This document shows, piece by piece, positions 9,235 through 17,619 of a stretch of 64,000 nt of DNA. The translations under genes were made by a program, and so were the position numbers. Below the pieces are notes generated by a model, which had not been told where the DNA came from, ran no database searches, and saw only the letters and a list, made by a program, of their open reading frames with translations. Each line of letters starts with the position of its first letter. The stretch's first letter is position 1. The stretch is from Roseateles_B sp051857535. Lineage in GTDB: Bacteria > Pseudomonadota > Gammaproteobacteria > Burkholderiales > Burkholderiaceae_C. The stretch spans positions 14,740 to 78,739 of the forward strand of contig NZ_JBPZGY010000019.1 of the NCBI RefSeq assembly GCF_051857535.1, read 5' to 3'.

Positions 9235-11214
9235 CTTTTCCTCGGCCAGGGCCAGGGCCTCGGGCGTGCCGGACAGCACCAGGGTGTCGCCGCCCAGCAG
9301 CTCCAGATCGTCCTGCGCCGGCCGCACCGCGCCGCTGGCGCGCCGCACCGAAACCACCTGCACCCCCACGGCCTCCAGTGCCAGCTCTCCCAGGGGCTCG
9401 CCGGCATAAGGCGTGGCCACCGGCAGGGTGACGGGGCGCAGGCGAGCCTGCTCGCGCTCCTCGGCGCTGTCGTCGTCGGCGCCATGGAAATAGCCACGCA
9501 GCAGGCCGTAGCGGGCATCGCGGGCGTCGCGGGTCAGGCGGATCACGCGCCGCATGGGCACGCCCACGAGCGCCAGGGCATGGCTGGCCAGCATCAGCGA
9601 GCCCTCGATGGCCTCGGGCACGACCTCGGTGGCACCGGCGGCGCGCAGCTTCTCCAGGTCGCTGTCGTCGATGGTGCGTACCACCACCGGCACATGGGCC
9701 GCATGCTCGCGTACCAGCTGCAGGATCTTCAGCGCCGAAGGCGTGTCGTGGTAGCTGATCACGACCGCGCTGGCGCGGGCCAGGCCGGCAGCCATGAGGC
9801 TCTGCACTTTGGCCGCGTCGCCGAAGACCACGCTCTGGCCGGCCGCAGCGGCCTGGCGCACGCGGTCGGGGTCCAGGTCCAGGGCCATGTAGGGGATGTG
9901 CTCCGCGTCCAGCAGGCGGGCCAGGTTCTGGCCACTGCGACCGTAGCCGCAGATGATCACGTGGGCATCGGCCTTGATGGACTTCTTGGCAATGGTCGTC
10001 AGCTGCACCGACTGCAGCAGCCAGTCGCTGGACGAGAGCTTCATCACAATGCGGTTGCTGTACATCACGACTAGCGGCGTGGCCAGCATGGAGATGACCA
10101 TGGAGGCCAGCACCGGGCTGACCCACTGGGGCGCAATCAGCTGGTGCTGCGCCCCCAGGCTCAGCAGCACGAAGCCGAACTCCCCCGCCTGCGCCAGGTA
10201 CAGGCCCGTGCGGATAGCCACCCCCGTCGGCGCCCGGAAGAGCTTGGCCAGCACCGCGATCAGCGTGGCCTTGGCCGCCAGCGGCAGCAAGGTCAGCAGC
10301 ACGACCAGCGGCCACTGCGCCACCACCGGCCGCCAGTCCAGCTTCATGCCGATGGTGATGAAGAACAGGCCCAGCAGCACGTCGTGGAAGGGACGGATGT
10401 CCGTCTCCACCTGGTGCTTGTATTCAGTCTCGGCGATCAGCATGCCGGCCACGAAGGCGCCCAGCGCGAGTGACAGCCCGGCATGCTCTGTCACCCAGGC
10501 CAGGCCCAGGGTCACGAGCAGCAGGTTGAGCATGAAGAGCTCTTCGCTCTTGCGCCGCGCCACCAGGGTCAGCCACCATCGCATGGCCTTCTGCCCGCCT
10601 GCCAGCAGCACGGCCAGCACGACGGCGGCCTTCAGCCCGGCCCAGGCCAGCGAGACGGCCATGGTGCCGCCATCGCTCTTGAGCGCGGGGATCAGCACCA
10701 GCAGCGGCACCACGGCCAGATCCTGGAACAGCAGCACGCCCATCACGCGACGGCCGTGCTCGCTCTCCAGCTCCAGGCGTTCGGCCATGAGCTTCACGAC
10801 GATGGCGGTGGAGCTCATGGCCATGGCCGCGCCCAGCATCAGCGCGCCCTCCCAGCCCAGGTCCCAGCGGAGGCCCAGCCAGTCGAACAGATGGTCCAGC
10901 ATCAGGTTGCCGGCGATGGTGCCCAGGATGGTGATCAGCACCTGCAGCAGACCCAGGCCGAAGACCAGGGAGCGCATGCTGCGCAGCTTGGGCAGGTTGA
11001 ACTCCAGCCCGATCACGAACATCAGGAAGACCACGCCAAACTCGGCCAGGTAACGCACGCCCTCCGAATCGCCGGACAGCGCCATCGCATTGGGTCCGAT
11101 CAGCACCCCCACGGTCAGGTAGCCCAGCATGGGCGGCAGCTTGAGAGATCGACAGGCGACCACGCCCAGCACGGCGGCCACCAGATACAGCAGGGCGAGG
11201 TCCAGCGAACTCAT
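9220..11214 (-). CDS. CPA2-family K+/H+ antiporter with RCK domains (KefB/KefC-like)
   Basis: Inner-membrane monovalent cation:proton antiporter of 664 aa. About 12 helices form the Na+/H+ exchanger domain (roughly residues 1-390), with FLMFVIGLEFNLPKLR and GALMLGAAMAMSSTAIVVK typical of the family. A cytoplasmic TrkA-N/RCK domain follows (CGYGRSGQNLARLL near 418), then a TrkA-C domain (about 575-664). Family members regulate K+ efflux in response to ligands or pH. No ancillary KefF/KefG-type gene is adjacent. Confidence 0.94.
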   Translation of the reverse strand: MSSLDLALLYLVAAVLGVVACRSLKLPPMLGYLTVGVLIGPNAMALSGDSEGVRYLAEFGVVFLMFVIGLEFNLPKLRSMRSLVFGLGLLQVLITILGTIAGNLMLDHLFDWLGLRWDLGWEGALMLGAAMAMSSTAIVVKLMAERLELESEHGRRVMGVLLFQDLAVVPLLVLIPALKSDGGTMAVSLAWAGLKAAVVLAVLLAGGQKAMRWWLTLVARRKSEELFMLNLLLVTLGLAWVTEHAGLSLALGAFVAGMLIAETEYKHQVETDIRPFHDVLLGLFFITIGMKLDWRPVVAQWPLVVLLTLLPLAAKATLIAVLAKLFRAPTGVAIRTGLYLAQAGEFGFVLLSLGAQHQLIAPQWVSPVLASMVISMLATPLVVMYSNRIVMKLSSSDWLLQSVQLTTIAKKSIKADAHVIICGYGRSGQNLARLLDAEHIPYMALDLDPDRVRQAAAAGQSVVFGDAAKVQSLMAAGLARASAVVISYHDTPSALKILQLVREHAAHVPVVVRTIDDSDLEKLRAAGATEVVPEAIEGSLMLASHALALVGVPMRRVIRLTRDARDARYGLLRGYFHGADDDSAEEREQARLRPVTLPVATPYAGEPLGELALEAVGVQVVSVRRASGAVRPAQDDLELLGGDTLVLSGTPEALALAEEKLLRG

Positions 11215-11305
11215 GAGGTCATGGTAATGCCTCCCCCTGCAGCAGCACGGGCCTGCCCGCCCAGGTCAAGACCGGCACGCCGATGGACGGCGGCGCGACG
11301 GCAAG

Positions 11306-11629
11306 GTGCTCAGTCTCACAGCGGACGACGCCCGCCAGGACGCCGAGGAGCTGCTGCGCAACCGCCACCACATCTCCGGCAACAAGAACAGCGACTTCGG
11401 CATCACCGACCTCGCCAGCAATGCCGAGACCGGCAGCTCCATCGCCCGCGGCCTCTCGGAGGGACTGGGCATGATCGGCGGCCTCGGCGGCCTCGGCGGC
11501 CTGGGACTGGCCGCGCTGGGCGCCGCGGGCATCAATGCCCTGGACAAGGTCGTCGTGCGCCTGTCCACCCAGCACGTGGTGGTGGCCGTGGGCATCGCCA
11601 GCCTGGTGGGCCTGATCTTCGGTTACTAG
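11306..11629 (+). pseudogene. Probable remnant of a MacB/FtsX-type ABC transporter permease
   Basis: The 107 codons begin at GTG 11306. The segment DAEELLRNRHHI followed by DFGITDLA resembles the end of a MacB periplasmic domain. The tail TQHVVVAVGIASLVGLIFGY resembles the last membrane helix of FtsX-type permeases, which normally continue with PARxAA and an EAL-like end. Between them the expected helices are shortened to a Gly/Leu-rich run. This suggests an internal deletion and a truncated C-terminus. No ATPase partner or N-terminal half is nearby. A genuine short glycine-rich membrane protein is the alternative. Confidence 0.4.
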
Positions 11630-11713
11630 CAGGCTCGGCGGGCGTCGCGGCGGCTGCCCATCGCGTGCCCGCGGCAGGACTGACTTCTGCCCCCGCCAAG
11701 CCCAGGAGGCACG

Positions 11714-11740
11714 AAGGCCGGACGCTGCCCGGCCTTTCGC
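11714..11740 (+). terminator. Terminator-like hairpin after the permease remnant
   Basis: AAGGCCGG (11714-11721) pairs perfectly with CCGGCCTT (11729-11736) across a 7-nt loop, followed by a short pyrimidine stretch. It would end plus-strand transcription entering from the remnant. Confidence 0.5.
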
Positions 11741-11784
11741 TTCTGGGTTGGTAGCAGAGCGGTATGGGTAACTACCAGGGCCAG

Positions 11785-11825
11785 TTTGAGCAAAAATTTG
11801 CGCAAACAGGCCATTCGGCGCAAAC
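11785..11825. promoter_or_regulatory. Cluster of TTTGNGCAAA palindromes upstream of gdh
   Basis: TTTGAGCAAA (11785-11794) and TTTGCGCAAA (11797-11806, a perfect palindrome) lie 12 bp apart, with a half-matching GGCGCAAAC at 11817-11825. This regular spacing, 118-158 bp before the gdh start, looks like a dimeric regulator binding array. The regulator is unknown. Confidence 0.45.
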
Positions 11826-11833
11826 TTCCACCA

Positions 11834-11854
11834 CCTATGCGTTCGCCGCATAGG
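11834..11854 (+). promoter_or_regulatory. Stem-loop in the gdh leader
   Basis: CCTATGCG (11834-11841) and CGCATAGG (11847-11854) pair perfectly around a TTCGC loop. If transcription starts upstream, this is a stable 5'-UTR hairpin about 90 nt before the start codon. No T-run follows, so it is not a terminator. Confidence 0.4.
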
Positions 11855-11942
11855 CGCATGTGCACTCGGCTTTGGATTCACTGGTCTCGTGATCCTGGTT
11901 CGCGATACCGTTCGCGCCACGCTAAAGATTACGGAGCATTAC

Positions 11943-13214
<1,272 letters not shown>

Positions 13215-13251
13215 TGCATCCAGACAGGGCAGCCCCGCTGCCCTCGTTCAG

Positions 13252-13286
13252 GGCCCGCCCACACCCACCGTGGGGCGGGCCTTTTT
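13252..13286 (+). terminator. Rho-independent terminator after glutamate dehydrogenase
   Basis: GGCCCGCCC (13252-13260) pairs with GGGCGGGCC (13273-13281) and is followed directly by five T. It is placed 38 bp after the gdh stop. Confidence 0.88.
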
Positions 13287-13325
13287 CATGTCCGGCTCCG
13301 CAAGCCCTGTGGCATCATCCCGGGC

Positions 13326-13544
13326 ATGAAAGCGCTGATGAGCCCCCTCGCCAAGGCCGTGCTGGCCGACCCGCAAGCCAAGGGTCAGCTGCGCCACTAC
13401 CTGGCGCGCAAGTCCGCCATCGCTGCACAAGCGGCCCAGGAGGGCCCTGACAGCGAAGCCCCGCAGGCCACCGTCATCGAGCTCAAGTCCGATGGCGGCC
13501 GCACCCGCAAGCTCACCCCCGTCGTCGTTCCGCGGGCTGCCTGA
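13326..13544 (+). CDS. Small hypothetical protein, 72 aa
   Basis: No family recognised. The predicted product is a soluble, Ala/Lys-rich 72-residue protein with a helical first half (MKALMSPLAKAVLADPQAKG) and a Gly/Arg-rich turn before TPVVVPRAA. It starts 40 bp after the gdh terminator and ends 24 bp before the next membrane-protein gene, so the two are probably co-transcribed. No strong Shine-Dalgarno is visible. Support comes from spacing and codon bias rather than homology. Confidence 0.55.
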   Translation: MKALMSPLAKAVLADPQAKGQLRHYLARKSAIAAQAAQEGPDSEAPQATVIELKSDGGRTRKLTPVVVPRAA

Positions 13545-13568
13545 CCTCCGGCCCCCTCCGTCACGGGC

Positions 13569-14333
13569 ATGAATTTCGCGCTGCCGACCCTGGCTGTCTT
13601 TGCCTTGCTGCTGCCCGGCTTCATCGCCCGCTCGCGCATCAAGCGCATCGAGCGGCAGTCGCTGGACTATTCCCCCTTCGGCCAGATCGTCAGCGAGGCC
13701 CTGCTCTGGGCGCTGGCCCTGCACCTGCTGTGGTGCGGCCTGGCTGTGCTGCTGACGACCTATCAACCGCGGCCCGAGGTCCTGCTGCGCCTGCTGGGCT
13801 CGGACAACGCCCGGCAGTCCCAGTCCGTGGAGGCCATTGCCGCCATGGCCGGCCCCATCACGGCCTACCTCGGCAGCCTGCTGCTCTTCGCCTACCTCAT
13901 GCCCACGGCGCTGCGCCACCTGATCAGCCGCTGGCGCCTGGACAGCCACCGCTCCCGACTCAGCCCCTGGCTGCGCTTTTCCGGCGCGCCCTGGTACTAC
14001 CTGCTGACCGGCGCGGACTTCCCGCGCGACCATGCGCCCGACCTCATCGCCGTCAGCGCCATCGTCAACATCGCCGGCGAGGCCTTTCTCTACACCGGCC
14101 TGCTGAGCGACTACTTCCTCGACACCGAAGGCAAGCTGGACCGCCTGGTGCTGCGCGAGGTGATGCGCCGCCCCCTGGCCGCAGACAAACCTGAACGCCC
14201 CGGCGAGAACGGCCGCCCGCTGCTCTTCACCGACCGCTTCTACGTTGTCGACGGCGACTATTTCGTGCTGCGCTACAGCGAGCTGATCACCCTCAACATC
14301 GAGTACATCAAGCTGGCCGAACAGCCCGCCTGA
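13569..14333 (+). CDS. Membrane protein resembling DUF6338
   Basis: The 254-aa protein opens with a hydrophobic helix, MNFALPTLAVFALLLPGFIARSR, and has further membrane segments near residues 45-65 and 95-115. A C-terminal soluble part follows (APWYYLLTG, later LFTDRFYVVDGDYFVLRYSE). This layout resembles the DUF6338 family, whose role is not known. It lies between the small 72-aa gene and kdsD. Confidence 0.7.
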   Translation: MNFALPTLAVFALLLPGFIARSRIKRIERQSLDYSPFGQIVSEALLWALALHLLWCGLAVLLTTYQPRPEVLLRLLGSDNARQSQSVEAIAAMAGPITAYLGSLLLFAYLMPTALRHLISRWRLDSHRSRLSPWLRFSGAPWYYLLTGADFPRDHAPDLIAVSAIVNIAGEAFLYTGLLSDYFLDTEGKLDRLVLREVMRRPLAADKPERPGENGRPLLFTDRFYVVDGDYFVLRYSELITLNIEYIKLAEQPA

Positions 14334-14384
14334 ACACCCTCGCCCGCCCGCTGGCCGGCAGCCCCGGTTGTTACACTGCCGCCC

Positions 14385-15371
14385 ATGAATGCCCCCCAGT
14401 CCTATGACGCGGCGCGCGCCATCGAGATGGCCCGCCAGGCCCTGCAGATCGAGGCCCAGGCCCTCACCGACATGCTGCCCCGCCTGGGCGAGAGCTTCGC
14501 CCGGTCTGTCCAGGCCATGCTGGCCTGCAAGGGTCGGGTGGTCGTGATGGGCATGGGCAAGAGCGGCCATGTGGGCCGCAAGATCGCCGCCACCCTGGCT
14601 TCCACCGGCACCCCCGCGATGTTCGTGCATCCCGGTGAAGCCAGCCATGGGGACCTGGGCATGGTGACCCCGCAGGACGTGGTGCTGGCCCTCTCCAATT
14701 CCGGCGAGAGCGATGAGCTCAACGCCGTGCTGCCCGTGCTCAAGCGCCTGGGCGTCTGCATCATCGCGATGACAGGCCGGGCCGAGTCCAGCCTGGCACG
14801 CCATGCCAGCCTGGTACTGGACAGCCAGGTGGCCGTCGAAGCCTGCCCCCTGAACCTGGCGCCCACCGCCTCCACCACGGCCCAGATGGCCCTGGGCGAC
14901 GCCCTGGCCGTGGCCCTGCTCGATGCCCGCGGCTTCCGCCCCGAAGACTTCGCCCGCTCGCACCCCGGCGGCGCCCTGGGCCGCAAGCTGCTGACCCATG
15001 TGCGTGACCTGATGCGCAGCGGCGACGCCCTGCCCCGGGTCGAGCCCGACACCCCCTTCACCGACATGATGCGCGCCATGTCCGACAAGGGCATGGGCCT
15101 GGCCATCGTGGTCGACGAGGCCGAGATCGTTCAGGGCGTCTTCACCGACGGCGACCTGCGCCGCCTGATCGAGCGCGGCGTGGACTTGCGCAGCCTGCGC
15201 GCGGGCGAGGTCATGTCGCTGAAGCCCAAGAGCGTGCGTGCCGACGACCTCGCCGTGGACGCCGCCGACCTGATGGAAGCCGCCCGCATCACGGTGGTGC
15301 TGGTCACCGAGGAAGAGCGCCTGATCGGCGCCGTGCACATCAACGACCTGATGAGCGCCAAGGTAATCTGA
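14385..15371 (+). CDS. kdsD: Arabinose-5-phosphate isomerase (SIS-CBS)
   Basis: Converts ribulose-5-phosphate to arabinose-5-phosphate, the first committed step to Kdo in LPS synthesis. The 328 aa are arranged as in KdsD/KpsF. A SIS sugar-isomerase domain (about 35-190) carries GMGKSGHVGRKIAATLASTGTPA, HPGEASHGDLGM and LSNSGESDELNAVLP. Two CBS domains (about 205-328) follow. The stop codon abuts the kdsC start, so kdsD-kdsC-lptC form one operon. Confidence 0.96.
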   Translation: MNAPQSYDAARAIEMARQALQIEAQALTDMLPRLGESFARSVQAMLACKGRVVVMGMGKSGHVGRKIAATLASTGTPAMFVHPGEASHGDLGMVTPQDVVLALSNSGESDELNAVLPVLKRLGVCIIAMTGRAESSLARHASLVLDSQVAVEACPLNLAPTASTTAQMALGDALAVALLDARGFRPEDFARSHPGGALGRKLLTHVRDLMRSGDALPRVEPDTPFTDMMRAMSDKGMGLAIVVDEAEIVQGVFTDGDLRRLIERGVDLRSLRAGEVMSLKPKSVRADDLAVDAADLMEAARITVVLVTEEERLIGAVHINDLMSAKVI

Positions 15372-15965
15372 ATGCGCGCCATCACCACCCCTGCATTGAG
15401 CTTCCCGCCGGAACTGCTGCTGAAGGCGCAAGGCGACGGCCTGGGCCTGAAAGCCGCCATCTTCGACGTGGATGGCGTGCTCACCGATGGCCGCATCTAC
15501 ATCGGCGAGGGCGGCGAGAGCTTCAAGGCCTTCTCCACCCTGGACGGCCACGGCCTCAAGCTGCTGGACCAGGGCGGCATCACGCCCCTCATCATCACCG
15601 GCCGGGATTCGCCCGCCGTGCGCCGCCGCGTCGCCGACCTGGGCCTGAAGCATGCCGTCTACGGCGCCCGAGACAAGCTGGCCGTTGCCGAACCGCTGCT
15701 GGCCCAGATGGGCCTGGATTGGAGCCAGGTGGCCGCCATGGGCGACGACTGGCCCGACCTGCCTCTCATGTGCCGCGCCGCCTTTGCCTGCGCGCCTGCA
15801 CAGGCCCATCCCGAGGTCCTGGCCATTGCCCATCATGTGACCCGCGCCCCTGGCGGCCATGGCGCTGCCCGCGAATGCTGCGACCTGCTGCTGATGGCCT
15901 GCGGCCGCTACGCCGACCTGCTGCACGGCCACCTGAGCACGCTGGATGGAGGCCTCCCGGCATGA
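15372..15965 (+). CDS. kdsC: 3-deoxy-D-manno-octulosonate 8-phosphate phosphatase
   Basis: Removes phosphate from Kdo-8-P to give Kdo. It is a C0-type HAD phosphatase of 197 aa with the nucleophile motif DVDGVLTDG (Asp32 and Asp34), IITGRDSPAV for motif II, and the MGDDWPDLPLM metal-binding motif near residue 123. ATG directly follows the kdsD stop. Confidence 0.96.
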   Translation: MRAITTPALSFPPELLLKAQGDGLGLKAAIFDVDGVLTDGRIYIGEGGESFKAFSTLDGHGLKLLDQGGITPLIITGRDSPAVRRRVADLGLKHAVYGARDKLAVAEPLLAQMGLDWSQVAAMGDDWPDLPLMCRAAFACAPAQAHPEVLAIAHHVTRAPGGHGAARECCDLLLMACGRYADLLHGHLSTLDGGLPA

Positions 15966-15996
15966 GCTGCGCCGCCCGCAGGCCGGAGGCTGGCCC

Positions 15997-16686
15997 ATGA
16001 CCGCCACGACCGGCACCCCGCTGGCACCACCGCCCGCCCCCGCAGGCCGGCGCGAGGCGCCCCCGTTGCTGTGGCGGCTGCAGAACCTGGTGGGCACCTA
16101 CCTGCCTCTGCTGATCCTGGCCCTGTTGGCCGCTTTCAGCTGGTGGCTGGTCAAGAGCACCCCCCTGCCCGACGACGACAGCGCCCAGCGGGTGCTGCGC
16201 CATGAGCCCGATTACCAGATGCAAGGCTTCGAGCTGCAGCGTTTCCAAGCCGACGGCCTGCTGACCCTTCAACTGCGCGGCCGTGAGATGCGCCACTACC
16301 CGGATACCGACACCCTGGAGATCGACGGCATCGAGCTGCGCGCCCAGGGCAAGGATGGCACGCTCACCGTCGCCGAGGCCCGCCAGGCCATCAGCAATGC
16401 CGATGCCAGCGAAATCCGCCTGCAGGGCGACGTGCTGGTGCGCCGTTTTTCCCAGGCACAGGCCCAGGCTCAACCCGACAAGCAGCCCGCCCAGCTCGAG
16501 ATCAGCGGCGAATTCCTGCAGGTCAACCCACCGCGCGAGCAGATGCGCTCCCACCTGCCGGTGACCCTGCGTACCGGCCTGGGCAGTTTCAGCGTGCAGT
16601 CCTTCGAGTACGACAACCTCAGCGGGGAACTGCAGTTCCATGGCCGCAGCACGGCCAGCTACCAGCCCCGGCGCAAACGCCCGTGA
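15997..16686 (+). CDS. lptC: LPS export protein LptC
   Basis: Inner-membrane anchored component of the Lpt machine that hands lipopolysaccharide from LptBFG to LptA. The 229-aa product has a cytoplasmic Pro-rich start, one membrane helix (YLPLLILALLAAFSWWLV, about residues 30-50), then a periplasmic beta-jellyroll typical of the YrbK/LptC family (DYQMQGFELQRF). ATG 15997 is preferred over 15946, which overlaps kdsC. The usual lptA-lptB neighbours are absent: the next gene is an SDR. Confidence 0.88.
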   Translation: MTATTGTPLAPPPAPAGRREAPPLLWRLQNLVGTYLPLLILALLAAFSWWLVKSTPLPDDDSAQRVLRHEPDYQMQGFELQRFQADGLLTLQLRGREMRHYPDTDTLEIDGIELRAQGKDGTLTVAEARQAISNADASEIRLQGDVLVRRFSQAQAQAQPDKQPAQLEISGEFLQVNPPREQMRSHLPVTLRTGLGSFSVQSFEYDNLSGELQFHGRSTASYQPRRKRP

Positions 16687-16693
16687 GCCCCCC

Positions 16694-17473
16694 ATGAGCC
16701 AAGCTCCCCTCGTCTACATCACCGGCGCCTCCAGCGGACTGGGCCAGGCCATGGCCCTTGAGTTCTACCAGCAGGGCTGGCGCCTGGCACTGGTAGCTCG
16801 CCGCACCGAGGAACTGGCGCGCTGGTCGCAGGACCAGGGCCTGGAGGCTTCGCGCTTGCGCATCTATGGTGCAGACGTGAGCCAGGTCGACTCCATCGTC
16901 GAGGCCGGGCGCCGCTGCATCGCCGAGCAGGGCCTGCCGGACGTGGTCATCGCCAATGCCGGGATCTCGGTGGGCATGGACACAGCCATCTACGAGGACC
17001 TGGCCGTGATGCAGCGCGTCTACGCCACCAACAACATCGGCGCGGCGGCCACCTTCCATCCCTTCATCGCGCCCATGAACCAGCGCGGCAGCGGCAGCCT
17101 GGTGGGCATTGCCAGCGTGGCCGGCATCCGCGGCTTGCCGGGCCATGCCGCCTACTGCTCCAGCAAGGCAGCCGTCATCAGCTACTGCGAAAGCCTGCGG
17201 GGCGAATGCCGCCCCTTTGGCGTGCGCGTCACCACCATCGTGCCGGGCTATATCGACACCCCGCTGACCCGTCGCAATCGCTATCACATGCCATTCCTGA
17301 TGTCTGCTGGAAGCTTTGCCAGAGCGGCCTACCGCAGCATCCAGGCCGGCGATCGATTCCGCGTCATCCCTTGGCAGATGGGCATGGTGGCAAGGCTTCT
17401 GCGCCTGATACCCAATGCCTTGTACGACCGCCTGCTGGCGGGACGTCCGCGTAAACACCGAGAAGGCGAGTAA
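16694..17473 (+). CDS. Short-chain dehydrogenase/reductase
   Basis: Classical SDR of 259 aa: NAD(P)-binding TGASSGLG at residues 10-17, ANAG block (VIANAGISVG), and catalytic Tyr154/Lys158 in YCSSK, with PGYIDTPLT after it. It starts 7 bp after lptC, so it is likely in the same operon. The substrate is unknown; a role in lipid or envelope metabolism is only suggested by context. Confidence 0.92.
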   Translation: MSQAPLVYITGASSGLGQAMALEFYQQGWRLALVARRTEELARWSQDQGLEASRLRIYGADVSQVDSIVEAGRRCIAEQGLPDVVIANAGISVGMDTAIYEDLAVMQRVYATNNIGAAATFHPFIAPMNQRGSGSLVGIASVAGIRGLPGHAAYCSSKAAVISYCESLRGECRPFGVRVTTIVPGYIDTPLTRRNRYHMPFLMSAGSFARAAYRSIQAGDRFRVIPWQMGMVARLLRLIPNALYDRLLAGRPRKHREGE

Positions 17474-17619
17474 GCCCGGCGCCACAAGCATCCCCAGCCC
17501 GTGCCGGCCTTTGCAGGCAGCCCAGGCTGCGCCTCCTACACTTCGCGCGCCCGAATGGAATCCCGCCGGGCACGGGAGCCTCGCGTCCAACAACTACGCG
17601 CGCGAGTCAAGGAGGAGCC

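Larger units (their letters stand above)
11630..11942. other. Intergenic region upstream of glutamate dehydrogenase
   Basis: 313 bp with no supported gene. It holds a terminator-like hairpin at 11714-11736, a cluster of TTTGNGCAAA palindromes at 11785-11825, and a perfect 8-bp stem-loop at 11834-11854. The gdh ribosome-binding site lies just before 11943. Confidence 0.6.

Noticed and set aside
13248..16097. Long minus-strand frame over the kdsD-kdsC region
   Set aside because: Shadow of motif-bearing LPS genes; its His/Gly-rich sequence lacks any family mark.
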